DNA of 44,122 nt, taken from Bacillota bacterium (GTDB lineage Bacteria > Bacillota > Clostridia > Acetivibrionales > DSM-1351). The DNA lies in NCBI GenBank assembly GCA_023444055.1, contig JAEZRV010000013.1, positions 1 through 44,122 on the forward strand, written 5' to 3'. Below, one piece after another: positions 1 through 8,430 of the stretch (its first letter is position 1; the number at the start of each line of letters is the position of its first letter). The notes beneath the pieces are model-generated. The model was not told where the DNA came from. It made no database searches and worked only from the letters and a program-made list of their open reading frames with translations. A program made the translations under genes and the position numbers.

Positions 1-2
1 AT

Positions 3-2372
3 TATGTGGATTACATTGCAAACCGCCCAAGAGTTGAGAAAATGGGGACTCATGGTTTGTTTACAGGCGGAGATGATGCGATTGTACTCAGCAGAGTTGC
101 GGATGAAGTAGCAAACCACACTGGAAATGTATGGACTCCCATTATTTCATTAAGAAGGGAAGATGCCATTCATACTGGATATGACAGAGCTGAAGCATGG
201 CACAATATGCTTTCATATTTTGCACCGGAGATTGCAGAAAGCATGAAAATACCGATTCGGAATTTCAGATGGTATGCGGCTTTCCATAATGAGAACCACC
301 ATCCGCACATTCATATGATTTGCTATTCTGTAAATCCTGCCGATGGCTACTTGACGAAAAAGGGAATTGAAAAAATGAAGTCGGGGCTTGTGAAAAACAT
401 TTTCAAAAATGAAATGCAGATTATTTATGCAGAGCAAAGCCAGAGGCGTGACCAACTGAAAACTGAGAGTAGGGAAACAATGCTGAAACTCATCTCAGAA
501 ATGAAGTCTGGAGTTATACAAAATCCGAAAATAGAGGAATTATTTTTAAACTTGTCGGAAAGGCTTAGAATTACAAATGGTAAAAGGGTATACGGATATT
601 TGCAGCCAAACCTCAAAGCAATTGTTGATGAAATTATAGATGAGCTTTCAAAGGAAGATTCAGTGGCAAAGGCTTATGAGCTGTGGTATAAAATGCGTGA
701 GGAAGTGCTACACAGCTATATGGATGAGCTTCCCGATAGGCTTCCGCTTTCTAAGCAAAAAGAATTTAAGTCCATAAAAAATATGATAGTTGCTGATGCA
801 GATAAAGTCGCAAAGGGCGAACTAATCTTTTGGGAAGCTGAAATTGCTGAGCCGGAGTATATTGATAGTTTTGCTGAAACAGAAAACTCGGAATTGATTG
901 AGACTTTTGAAACCGCGGTATTTGAACCGCCTTACGAAGAAATGGCTGATGATGCTGATATTGAATGTCAGGAAGTTTATGTAAAATGGACAGATGAATA
1001 CAAACAGGCTCGTGAATATCTATTTGGAACGAAAGGAACTCCACAGGATTTTGAAAAAGCACTGAACCTGTTTCTGGCAGAGGCGGAGACCAGCAATGTT
1101 ATTGCAATGTATGACCTCGGCAGAATGTATGCAGACGGTCTTGGCGTGGGAAGTGATATTGACAAAGCAAATGAATATTATGCAAAAGCACTTTCTGGTT
1201 TTGAGCAAGTGGAATCTCAAAAGGCATGGAAATATACTGAATACCGCATCGGGAAAATGTTTGCACATGGTCTTGGGACAGAGCAGGACTATGAAACAGC
1301 AGCACAGTGGTTTGAATTATCAGCAGAAAAGAAATACAAATATGCACAGTATTCACTTGGCGGACTGTATTACCATGGACAAGGAGTGGAGCAGGATTTT
1401 CAGACAGCATTTTCATTGTATTTAAAATCAGCAAAGCAAAGCTTTCCTTATGCAGATTATGAGGTTGCTAAAATGTATCGGGATGGTGTCGGTACAGAAA
1501 AGGATGCAGACAAAAGCAATAGTCATTTCAAAAATGCCTTTAAAGGTTTTGAAGCCTTAGAAAAGAACAGCCACGATGACAAATTGCAGTACCGGCTTGG
1601 ATGGATGCTTAAGAATGGAATAGGCACGCATAAGGATATTTCACGTGCCAAAGAATACTTTGAAAAGTCAGCTAAAATGGGTAACTTATTCGCCGGATAT
1701 TCACTGGCAAGGCTGATTCTGGCAGAAGAAAATCCCAATCAGGAAGAATTAAAGGGTGCAATTCAGTACTTGCAAAAAGCGGCAGACAACGAAAATGAAA
1801 TATGCAAACCAATCCGGGCATTAGCTCAGTATGCACTCGGCAAGATTTATTTAGAGGGAAAGCATATACCAAAAGACATTAATAAAGCAATTCTATATTT
1901 AACGAAGTCAGCCGAACAGGAAAATGAGTGGGCTGCTTATCAGCTTGGAAAGCTTTATTTGCTTGGGAAGGATGTTCCGAAAGATACCGAAAAAGCAGTA
2001 GCCTATCTCACAAAGGCTGCAGAACAAGGCAATCAGTTTGCCCAATATCTTCTTGGAAAGATCTATCTGCTTGGGAAAGATGTACCAAAGGACAAAGAAC
2101 TTGCAATAAAGTGGCTTACCATGTCAGCAGAGCAGGGGAATGAGTATGCAAAATTCTTTTTAGATAATATGGACAAGTTCAGAGAGCCTTCAGTAGCACT
2201 TGGGATTTCGAGGTTGATGTATCATGCAGGGAGGATATTTGAGAATAATATACCGTTTGATAAATCTGCAATTGGATTAAAGATTGATAGCAAACTACTT
2301 CGGAAATTGAAGGAAAAGAAATTGGCGCAGGGACATAAGCAGGATGAACATGAGCAAGGTATAAAATTGTGA
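3..2372 (+). CDS. MobP-type conjugative relaxase with C-terminal Sel1 repeats (5' end outside window)
   Basis: The reading frame is open to the left edge, so the true start lies upstream; the GTG at 6 is only the first possible start inside the window. A relaxase nicks the transfer origin of the element and stays bound to the DNA 5' end during conjugation. The histidine cluster HHPHIH (nt 297-314) is the metal-binding motif of Mob/MobP relaxases; the Tyr-containing N-terminus is missing. From about residue 330 of the visible part to about 720 the protein is a run of Sel1-like repeats (about 36 residues, pattern A..LG.lY..G.gv..D..kA..w). These occur in Clostridial ICE relaxases and probably mediate protein contacts. 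The family name is from motif recognition; MobP3 is my best guess at the subfamily. Confidence 0.85.
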   Translation, partial: YVDYIANRPRVEKMGTHGLFTGGDDAIVLSRVADEVANHTGNVWTPIISLRREDAIHTGYDRAEAWHNMLSYFAPEIAESMKIPIRNFRWYAAFHNENHHPHIHMICYSVNPADGYLTKKGIEKMKSGLVKNIFKNEMQIIYAEQSQRRDQLKTESRETMLKLISEMKSGVIQNPKIEELFLNLSERLRITNGKRVYGYLQPNLKAIVDEIIDELSKEDSVAKAYELWYKMREEVLHSYMDELPDRLPLSKQKEFKSIKNMIVADADKVAKGELIFWEAEIAEPEYIDSFAETENSELIETFETAVFEPPYEEMADDADIECQEVYVKWTDEYKQAREYLFGTKGTPQDFEKALNLFLAEAETSNVIAMYDLGRMYADGLGVGSDIDKANEYYAKALSGFEQVESQKAWKYTEYRIGKMFAHGLGTEQDYETAAQWFELSAEKKYKYAQYSLGGLYYHGQGVEQDFQTAFSLYLKSAKQSFPYADYEVAKMYRDGVGTEKDADKSNSHFKNAFKGFEALEKNSHDDKLQYRLGWMLKNGIGTHKDISRAKEYFEKSAKMGNLFAGYSLARLILAEENPNQEELKGAIQYLQKAADNENEICKPIRALAQYALGKIYLEGKHIPKDINKAILYLTKSAEQENEWAAYQLGKLYLLGKDVPKDTEKAVAYLTKAAEQGNQFAQYLLGKIYLLGKDVPKDKELAIKWLTMSAEQGNEYAKFFLDNMDKFREPSVALGISRLMYHAGRIFENNIPFDKSAIGLKIDSKLLRKLKEKKLAQGHKQDEHEQGIKL
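1944..2159 (+). repeat. Near-identical 108-bp Sel1 coding repeat pair
   Basis: Two adjacent 36-codon units, 1944-2051 and 2052-2159, share the core LGK-(L/I)-YLLGKDVPKD and similar DNA (CTTGGAAAG and GCTTGGGAA(A/G)GATGT recur 108 bp apart). They are the most alike of the Sel1 units in the relaxase and look like a recent internal duplication. Confidence 0.75.
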
Positions 2373-2559
2373 AAAATAACAATATATGTATATGAAAATG
2401 TTGAATTATGTTATACTAAAAGCACTAATTATGCAATACTGAGCACTTTATTACTATGAAGTTTTCAGATTGGCAAGTAGTGTATTAAGGCTAACATAAG
2501 CCACTAATAAAGAGACCATTTGCAAGGTTCCCTTTATATGAAAAGTTGCGAGGTGAAAC
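2373..2559 (+). promoter_or_regulatory. Intergenic leader upstream of the Gabija-type pair
   Basis: 187 bp without a convincing ORF between the relaxase stop and the OLD-nuclease gene. A TATACT hexamer at 2412-2417 is a possible -10 element, but I see no good -35. Near the end, AAAGAGACC and GGTTCCCTTT could pair imperfectly just before the ribosome binding site GAGGTG. The cassette therefore probably has its own transcription start. Confidence 0.3.
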
Positions 2560-4806
2560 ATGAACATATCTTTTATTGATTTACACAATTTCAGAAAGCT
2601 TGAAGAATGTCGAATAGAATTTAGTAAGGATACTACTGTTTTTGTTGGTGCCAATAATAGTGGTAAAACTTCTGCGATGGATGCACTAGGAAAATTTCTA
2701 GCAGACAAAGGTAATAGACCATTTATATTTAATGATATTTTAATATCAAGAAGAACTCGAATTAATGAAATAGGTTGTGAATGGCTAAAAGAAGATGCCA
2801 AAGTTCCAGAAGATTTAAGTGAATGGTCGAATATCTCACCAGCATTAGATTTATGGTTAAATGTTGAGAACAATGAAATACAGTATGTAGCACATATTAT
2901 TCCTACCTTGAAATGGAAAGGAGGGCTTATTGGTATTCGCTTTGTTTTTCAGCCGGCGGATATAAATAGGTTATTCTTATCCTATAGGCAAGCATATATG
3001 GATGCACGTGATACAGAGAGTGCCAACAATAAAGAAAAACTCGTAAATAAATTATGGCCAAAAGATTTATGTGATTTCCTTGAAAAAGATATATCAAAGC
3101 ATTTTAGCATGAAGGCATATATCTTAGATCCAACAAAATTTAATGGCAAAACTCCTCAGAACACTATTGATTTAATAGAGTGTTTGACCAATGATCCATT
3201 AAAAGGATTAATTAAAATTGATATGATCCCAGCACAAAGAGGTTTTTCAGATGTTGAAACTAAGAACTCAAAAGAAGAACGTGTTGGGGGCAGTCTTTCT
3301 ACACAGCTTCGTAGTTACTATGACAAGCATCTCGATCCTGAAAAATCGCCTACATCAGAAGATTTGGATACTTTGATTGCTATGGAGAATGCGACCATTG
3401 TTTTTAATGATAATTTAAAAATTAAATTTAAACGAGCAATTAATGAACTGGAGGAGTTAGGTTATCCCGGAATTAGTGATCCTAAAATAACAATATCCAC
3501 CAAGGTTTCTGCTACTGAAACACTAAATCATGAGGCGGCTGTAAAATATTCATTAAATAAAGACGATGATAGCGAATTGAGTTTGCCTGAAAAGTACAAT
3601 GGTCTTGGGTATCAAAATCTTATTTCAATTGTGTTTCAGCTGATGAGATTTAGAGACGACTGGGTTCAAGAAGGTAAAGCTAAAAAACGTGAAGAAAAAG
3701 ATGAAAAAACAATTGCTCCAATACATATGGTTTTGCTTGAAGAACCCGAAGCACATTTACACGTTCAAGTACAGCAGGTATTAATTAGAAAAGCTTATAG
3801 CGTGCTACGCAAACATAATTTTCTCAAAGAACATCCGAGTTTTACAACACAGCTTGTGGTAAGTACTCACTCAAGTCATATTGCAAAAGAATGTTCTTTT
3901 TCGAATTTACGATATTTTAAACGGTTGGCTGCAACTTCAGAAAATAAAGTTGGGACTTCTAAAGTAGTTAATTTATCAGAAATATTTGGTTTTGGTGATG
4001 CAACAGACAAATTTGTTACTCGGTATTTACAGACTACTCACTGTGATGTGTTTTTTGCTGATGCAGTAATTATTATAGAGGGAACTGCTGAAGAAATGTT
4101 GCTACCACATTTTATAAAAAATAAGTTTCCCGAACTTAATCAAAGATATGTCACCGTTTTGAGAATCAACGGCAAGCACTCACATAGACTGGATCCACTG
4201 CTGAAAAAGCTTGCAATACCTACTTTAGTCGTATCGGATCTTGATTCGGGAGTTGGTGTTGGACGTCATAATAAAGTTCCAGCTAAACGCCAAGACTCAC
4301 AGGTTTGTACCAATTATGCTGTTTACAGTTGGATTATGAAGGAAAAGTCCCTAGATAGTTTGTTAGATAAGACTTTTGATGAAAAAGTTAAGATAGAAGC
4401 TGCCCCTTTTCCATACAACTTAAGAATTGCTTATCAAACACCTATTCAATTAAAATTCAAAGATAACGAGGTTGAAGCAATCCCTCGCACCTTTGAAGAT
4501 GCGATGATTTATACTAATTTACAGCTACTCGAACAAACAACTGCAACAGATGAAAAAGATGATGCAGAAGATACTGCTCCTCAAAACAAAGTAGAATTGA
4601 TTGAAAAGGTGAATGAGTTAATTAATAATTCGAAAGATTTTTCTGCATTTCATCAAAAGATATTTGATATGCTATGCAGTTCTGAATTGAAAGCATCTTT
4701 CGCATTAGACTTAATATATGAATTTGATCCCAACTCGATTACTGTTCCGGAATATATACGAGAAGGTTTACAATGGTTGCAAGATCAATTGAAAACGATA
4801 GAATGA
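2560..4806 (+). CDS. gajA: OLD-family ATP-dependent endonuclease, Gabija GajA-like
   Basis: ATPase-Toprim nuclease, inferred to act as the DNA-cutting subunit of a Gabija-type anti-phage pair. The N-terminal ABC-type ATPase has Walker A GANNSGKT (residues 30-37) and Walker B VLLEEPEAH (391-399). A C-terminal Toprim domain follows with glutamate 507 (IIIEGTAEE) and an acidic DLD triplet at 560-562, the usual metal ligands. The ATG at 2560 follows a GAGGTG ribosome binding site. A UvrD-like helicase gene begins 12 bp after the stop, which is the arrangement of class 2 OLD nucleases and Gabija. At 748 residues it is clearly longer than the founding Bacillus cereus GajA (about 580), with additional sequence between and after the core domains. 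A Gabija-like or other class 2 OLD pair is therefore a safer label than strict Gabija. Confidence 0.8.
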   Translation: MNISFIDLHNFRKLEECRIEFSKDTTVFVGANNSGKTSAMDALGKFLADKGNRPFIFNDILISRRTRINEIGCEWLKEDAKVPEDLSEWSNISPALDLWLNVENNEIQYVAHIIPTLKWKGGLIGIRFVFQPADINRLFLSYRQAYMDARDTESANNKEKLVNKLWPKDLCDFLEKDISKHFSMKAYILDPTKFNGKTPQNTIDLIECLTNDPLKGLIKIDMIPAQRGFSDVETKNSKEERVGGSLSTQLRSYYDKHLDPEKSPTSEDLDTLIAMENATIVFNDNLKIKFKRAINELEELGYPGISDPKITISTKVSATETLNHEAAVKYSLNKDDDSELSLPEKYNGLGYQNLISIVFQLMRFRDDWVQEGKAKKREEKDEKTIAPIHMVLLEEPEAHLHVQVQQVLIRKAYSVLRKHNFLKEHPSFTTQLVVSTHSSHIAKECSFSNLRYFKRLAATSENKVGTSKVVNLSEIFGFGDATDKFVTRYLQTTHCDVFFADAVIIIEGTAEEMLLPHFIKNKFPELNQRYVTVLRINGKHSHRLDPLLKKLAIPTLVVSDLDSGVGVGRHNKVPAKRQDSQVCTNYAVYSWIMKEKSLDSLLDKTFDEKVKIEAAPFPYNLRIAYQTPIQLKFKDNEVEAIPRTFEDAMIYTNLQLLEQTTATDEKDDAEDTAPQNKVELIEKVNELINNSKDFSAFHQKIFDMLCSSELKASFALDLIYEFDPNSITVPEYIREGLQWLQDQLKTIE

Positions 4807-4818
4807 GGTGAATTAAAA

Positions 4819-6678
4819 ATGGCTGAAGAAACAGAAAATCTACAAATAGTCGATGACCATGTTGATGACCATGTTGATGAAGAAATACAATACTATTTGT
4901 CAGAGGAGCATAGAAGCTTTTTTGCATTCGCTGGAGCAGGTTCAGGAAAAACCACAAGTCTTATAAAAGCACTTAATTTTATTGCAGATACGAGCGGCGA
5001 GTATTTTAGAATTTATCGTAAAAATGTTGCTGTTATAACATATACGAATGCCGCTTGTGATGAAATTATACGCCGAGCAAAGCATAATCCTATTTTTGTT
5101 GTGTCTACAATACATAGTTTCTTATGGGAGCTTATATGCAATTATCAAGTTGATATTAAAGAATGGGTAAAACAAAGTGTTGAATCTGAAAGCTTAGAGT
5201 TAATAGAAAAAATAGGGAAATCTAGAACAACTAACAGCAGAGAAAATTACCAAAAAAAACTTGATAGAAACAATACGCGTTTAGCGAAACTTGGAAGCGT
5301 AAAACGTTTTTCATATAACCCCAATGGGGATAATTACGGGTATGACTCTCTCAGTCATGCCGAAGTAATTAAAATAGGATCTGAATTTATTGAAAAGAGT
5401 GAAATGATGCAAAATATTCTATCAAATAAATTTCCTATTATATTGGTTGATGAAAGCCAAGATACAAAAAAAGAGCTTGTTGATGCATTGTTAAAGGTGC
5501 ACGAGTTAAAACATGAAGAACTAATTATAGGTATGTTTGGTGATACCATGCAGAGGATCTATAATGATGGAAAGGAAGATTTATCTGAAATAGTACCCGA
5601 TACGTGGGCAAAACCTAACAAAGTGATGAATCACAGGAGTGCCAAACGAATTGTGGATTTAGCAAATAAAATAAGAAAAGATATTGATGGAAAAGAGCAA
5701 AAACCTCGAAGCAATGCTATAGAAGGTACGGTTCGATTATTTGTTACAGATTCATCTTCTGAAAAAATCCAGATTGAACAGCAAGTGTTCGAGAAAATGG
5801 CGAAAGCTACTAAAGATGAAAAATGGTTATATTCAGAAGAACGTAAATCACTCATTCTAGAACATCATATGGCTGCAAGTAGGCTTGGTTTTTTAGGACT
5901 TTTTACTCCTTTGAATGAGATTTCTGAATTTGGAACAACTTTGAGGGATGGAACACTTCCAGAGTTATCTTTTTTATCAAATATAGTTTTGCCATTGATT
6001 ACAGCGCATAAAGTAAATGACCAGTTTAAAGTTTCAGCTATTGTTAGAAAGCATTCTCCATTACTGTCTCGAAAAAAACTATTGGAACATCATGGAGAAC
6101 AAGCCGATTTGATACAACAAGCAGAAACAGGAGTAAGTAAATTGGTTGCACTTTGGAACGGGGGGAAAACACCAACCTGCTTGGAGATATATACCGTAAT
6201 CAAAGAAAGCGGTTTATTTCAATTGTCTGAACGCATGGAAGAAGTATTGATGTCTTCTAACGACGAAGTTACTAATGAAAAGATATTAGCACTAAGAAAT
6301 GCCTTAGCAGCACCTTTCAATCAAATAGAGAATTACACCTTATATATTAGTGATAAATCGTCTTTTGGTACCCATCAAGGTGTAAAAGGTCTCGAGTTTC
6401 CACGGGTTGCCGTAATTATGGATGACGAGGAATCCAAAGGGTTTTTATTTAGCTATGAAAAGTTGTTTGGAGCTAAGGAAATGACAAAGACGGATATTGA
6501 TAATAAAAATGCAGGAAAAGATACAAGTATTTCAAGGACAAAAAGGTTGTTTTATGTAGCATGTACACGCGCTGAACAAAGCCTTGCTGTGATTGCATAT
6601 ACAAAGGATAAAGAAGCCGTTAAAGAAACTGCTATAGCTAATAGCTGGTTTAATATAAATGAGATTGAGATTATATAA
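4819..6678 (+). CDS. gajB: UvrD/Rep-like superfamily 1 helicase, Gabija GajB-like
   Basis: Partner helicase of the preceding OLD nuclease. In Gabija, GajB is thought to sense or unwind DNA products and activate killing or nucleotide depletion. Visible SF1 motifs: Walker A AGAGSGKTT (38-46), motif II VDESQD (210-215; DESQD rather than the usual DEFQD), a GVKGLEF motif near residue 520 and the C-terminal motif VI RLFYVACTRAE. The ATG at 4819 has GAGGTGA upstream and lies 12 bp from the nuclease stop, so the two are co-transcribed. At 619 residues it exceeds B. cereus GajB (about 490), matching the oversized nuclease. A terminator lies about 95 bp after its stop. Confidence 0.8.
   Translation: MAEETENLQIVDDHVDDHVDEEIQYYLSEEHRSFFAFAGAGSGKTTSLIKALNFIADTSGEYFRIYRKNVAVITYTNAACDEIIRRAKHNPIFVVSTIHSFLWELICNYQVDIKEWVKQSVESESLELIEKIGKSRTTNSRENYQKKLDRNNTRLAKLGSVKRFSYNPNGDNYGYDSLSHAEVIKIGSEFIEKSEMMQNILSNKFPIILVDESQDTKKELVDALLKVHELKHEELIIGMFGDTMQRIYNDGKEDLSEIVPDTWAKPNKVMNHRSAKRIVDLANKIRKDIDGKEQKPRSNAIEGTVRLFVTDSSSEKIQIEQQVFEKMAKATKDEKWLYSEERKSLILEHHMAASRLGFLGLFTPLNEISEFGTTLRDGTLPELSFLSNIVLPLITAHKVNDQFKVSAIVRKHSPLLSRKKLLEHHGEQADLIQQAETGVSKLVALWNGGKTPTCLEIYTVIKESGLFQLSERMEEVLMSSNDEVTNEKILALRNALAAPFNQIENYTLYISDKSSFGTHQGVKGLEFPRVAVIMDDEESKGFLFSYEKLFGAKEMTKTDIDNKNAGKDTSISRTKRLFYVACTRAEQSLAVIAYTKDKEAVKETAIANSWFNINEIEII
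4852..4875 (+). repeat. 12-bp tandem duplication at the start of the UvrD-like gene
   Basis: The unit GATGACCATGTT occurs twice in tandem (4852-4863, 4864-4875), followed by a partial copy. It encodes a D-D-H-V-type acidic/histidine repeat in the first 25 residues and keeps frame, so it looks like slippage that left the N-terminal tail variable. Confidence 0.8.
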
Positions 6679-6771
6679 TCAAATTATATCTTCCCGAAAA
6701 GAAATAAAGGATACTATTATTACACTATTTTTCTATTTATATTTATATAAACAATTCTAAGTTCCGTCCAA

Positions 6772-6806
6772 AACAGCCCTCACACCCGAGAGGCTGTTAT
6801 TTTTTT
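6772..6806 (+). terminator. Rho-independent terminator after the Gabija-type pair
   Basis: Stem AACAGCC (6772-6778) pairs with GGCTGTT (6792-6798), extended by CTC/GAG inside the loop region, and is followed by ATTTTTTT. It lies about 95 bp after the helicase stop and separates the defence cassette from the conjugation genes. Confidence 0.85.
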
Positions 6807-6837
6807 ACCCAAAACCCAAATAAGAAAGGAGTCACTG

Positions 6838-6855
6838 ATGAAGAAAAAAGTTTAA
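6838..6855 (+). CDS. Possible five-codon leader peptide MKKKV
   Basis: A consensus ribosome binding site AAAGGAG (6825-6831) sits 6 bp before ATG AAG AAA AAA GTT TAA. No larger gene uses this site. It is followed by a perfect 14-bp hairpin and then the DUF3991/Toprim gene, an arrangement like a translated leader controlling a downstream gene. It could instead be the relic of a gene start whose body was deleted when the Gabija cassette inserted. Confidence 0.35.
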   Translation: MKKKV

Positions 6856-6900
6856 TATCAACCCAAACCCCTATCATTCAAAACTAAACATAACCCCCAC

Positions 6901-6936
6901 TTTAAACGCCGTCCAACAAAAAGGACGGCGTTTAAA
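6901..6936 (+). repeat. Perfect 14-bp inverted repeat (strong hairpin)
   Basis: Arm TTTAAACGCCGTCC (6901-6914), 8-nt loop AACAAAAA, then the exact reverse complement (6923-6936). No T-tract follows on either strand, so a classical terminator is not obvious. It sits 36 bp upstream of the DUF3991/Toprim start and could be an attenuator, RNA-stability element or protein-binding site. Confidence 0.85.
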
Positions 6937-6972
6937 CGTATCTAGAGCAGAAAACAATAAAGGAGGCAATCT

Positions 6973-8376
6973 ATGAGTAAATACATTCATTTTACAGATG
7001 AACAAAAAGAACGAGCTAACAGTATTGACCTTGAAGAGTTTCTAAGAAGACAAGGAGAAACCCTACTCCCATCTGGCAGAGAAAAAAGGCTGAAAAGCGA
7101 TCACAGCATTACAATCCGAGGAAACGAGTGGTTTGACCATGCAGCAGAAGAGGGCGGTCTTGCTATTGATTTTGTTCAGAAATTTTATGGATTATCTTTC
7201 CCTGATGCTGTAACAATGCTTCTTGGAGGAGAACAGGGAGAGGCGTACTCCAAGGCAAGAGGAAAAGAAGAAGTCAGAAAACCGTTTGAATTACCACCTA
7301 AGAATAACGAAATGCGTAGAGTATTTGCTTACTTGATGAAACACAGGTTTATTGACCGGGATGTAATCAGTTTTTTTGCAAAGGAAAAGCTTATTTATGA
7401 AAGCAGAGAACTAACATCGGATAAAACAAAAGAACATCATAATGCCATCTTCGTAGGATATGATGAAACCGGAGTTCCATGTCATGCCCATAAAAGAGGA
7501 ATTTACACCGAAGGGAAAGGATTCAAAGGTAATATAGACAGTAGCAATCCTTGTTATAGTTTTCATTACTTCGGAAGCAGTGACCGAATATATGTGTTTG
7601 AAGCGCCGATTGATATGCTCTCGTTTATTACAATACATAAAAATTCTAATTGGAAGAAACACAGCTATGCTGCTCTTTGCGGAGTATCTGAGCAGGCATT
7701 GTTAAAAATGCTTGAAATCAATCCTAGTTTATCTCATGTGGTCCTGTGCTTGGATTATGATCCTGCTGGGATTGAGGCATGTGAAAAAATTTCTGATATG
7801 TTAATTGAAAAAAACATTGCCTACAGCCGGTTGTTTTCCAATAGGAAAGACTGGAATGAAGATTTGAAAGATAAGCAGAATATGCCGTCTATTTCGGCAG
7901 AAGAACATCCACAGCATCTTCTCAAAGATGAACTGTGTAAAGAAATTCTAGTGCTTGTTAAAGGAGTTGAAAAAATTGAAATAAATCATTCCGATGGTGA
8001 AAAATCCTTTAAAGAAGCACAACAACAAAATGGATCACAGGCTGAAGCTATTAAAACGGCATCAGCCATTTTTTTATGTCTTGCGTTAAAAGAATACAGG
8101 CATCTTGAAAAAGCAATGATTGCCGAAGAAATTATCAGAAAAATGAGTAATGATTTTCGAGCATATCAAAACAGAGGAAGGTGGAATCCAACGCTTTCTG
8201 ATATTGAAGCACAACTGTCAGCATTCAAACATCAGAGGGGAATTGTTTCTGAGTTAGAGAAGACTACGATTGCACAGCACTATGAAAAAACAGCATTAGA
8301 ACTTTTAAAATCAGCTATCCGGCTGGAGCTGACACAGCAAAAACAAGTACAGGCTCCGATGCTGAAAATGGCATAA
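6973..8376 (+). CDS. DUF3991 and Toprim domain protein (ICE primase-like)
   Basis: A protein typical of Clostridial conjugative elements, thought to act in DNA processing or primase-like steps; the biochemical role is not established. The N-terminal 85 residues resemble the CHC2/DUF3991 primase zinc-finger region (RGNEWFDHAAEEGGLAIDF) but lack the zinc cysteines. A Toprim fold follows, with E210 (YVFEAPIDML) and D261/D263 (LDYDPAG) as likely metal ligands. The C-terminal 150 residues have no motif I recognise. The ATG at 6973 follows AAAGGAGG. It precedes the coupling-protein gene by about 50 bp, consistent with one conjugation operon. Confidence 0.8.
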   Translation: MSKYIHFTDEQKERANSIDLEEFLRRQGETLLPSGREKRLKSDHSITIRGNEWFDHAAEEGGLAIDFVQKFYGLSFPDAVTMLLGGEQGEAYSKARGKEEVRKPFELPPKNNEMRRVFAYLMKHRFIDRDVISFFAKEKLIYESRELTSDKTKEHHNAIFVGYDETGVPCHAHKRGIYTEGKGFKGNIDSSNPCYSFHYFGSSDRIYVFEAPIDMLSFITIHKNSNWKKHSYAALCGVSEQALLKMLEINPSLSHVVLCLDYDPAGIEACEKISDMLIEKNIAYSRLFSNRKDWNEDLKDKQNMPSISAEEHPQHLLKDELCKEILVLVKGVEKIEINHSDGEKSFKEAQQQNGSQAEAIKTASAIFLCLALKEYRHLEKAMIAEEIIRKMSNDFRAYQNRGRWNPTLSDIEAQLSAFKHQRGIVSELEKTTIAQHYEKTALELLKSAIRLELTQQKQVQAPMLKMA

Positions 8377-8430
8377 CAATATGAGGCATGGGGAAATCCT
8401 GTGCCTCAATTTATTGAAAGGTGGGAAAAA

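Noticed and set aside
1020..2143. Alternative-frame and opposite-strand ORFs inside the relaxase Sel1 region
   Set aside because: They are by-products of the repetitive coding sequence; the Sel1 pattern is clear only in the relaxase frame.
1000..2160. Possible CRISPR-like repeat array
   Set aside because: The periodicity is 108 bp, in frame, and imperfect in the way of protein repeats; no constant repeats with unique spacers.
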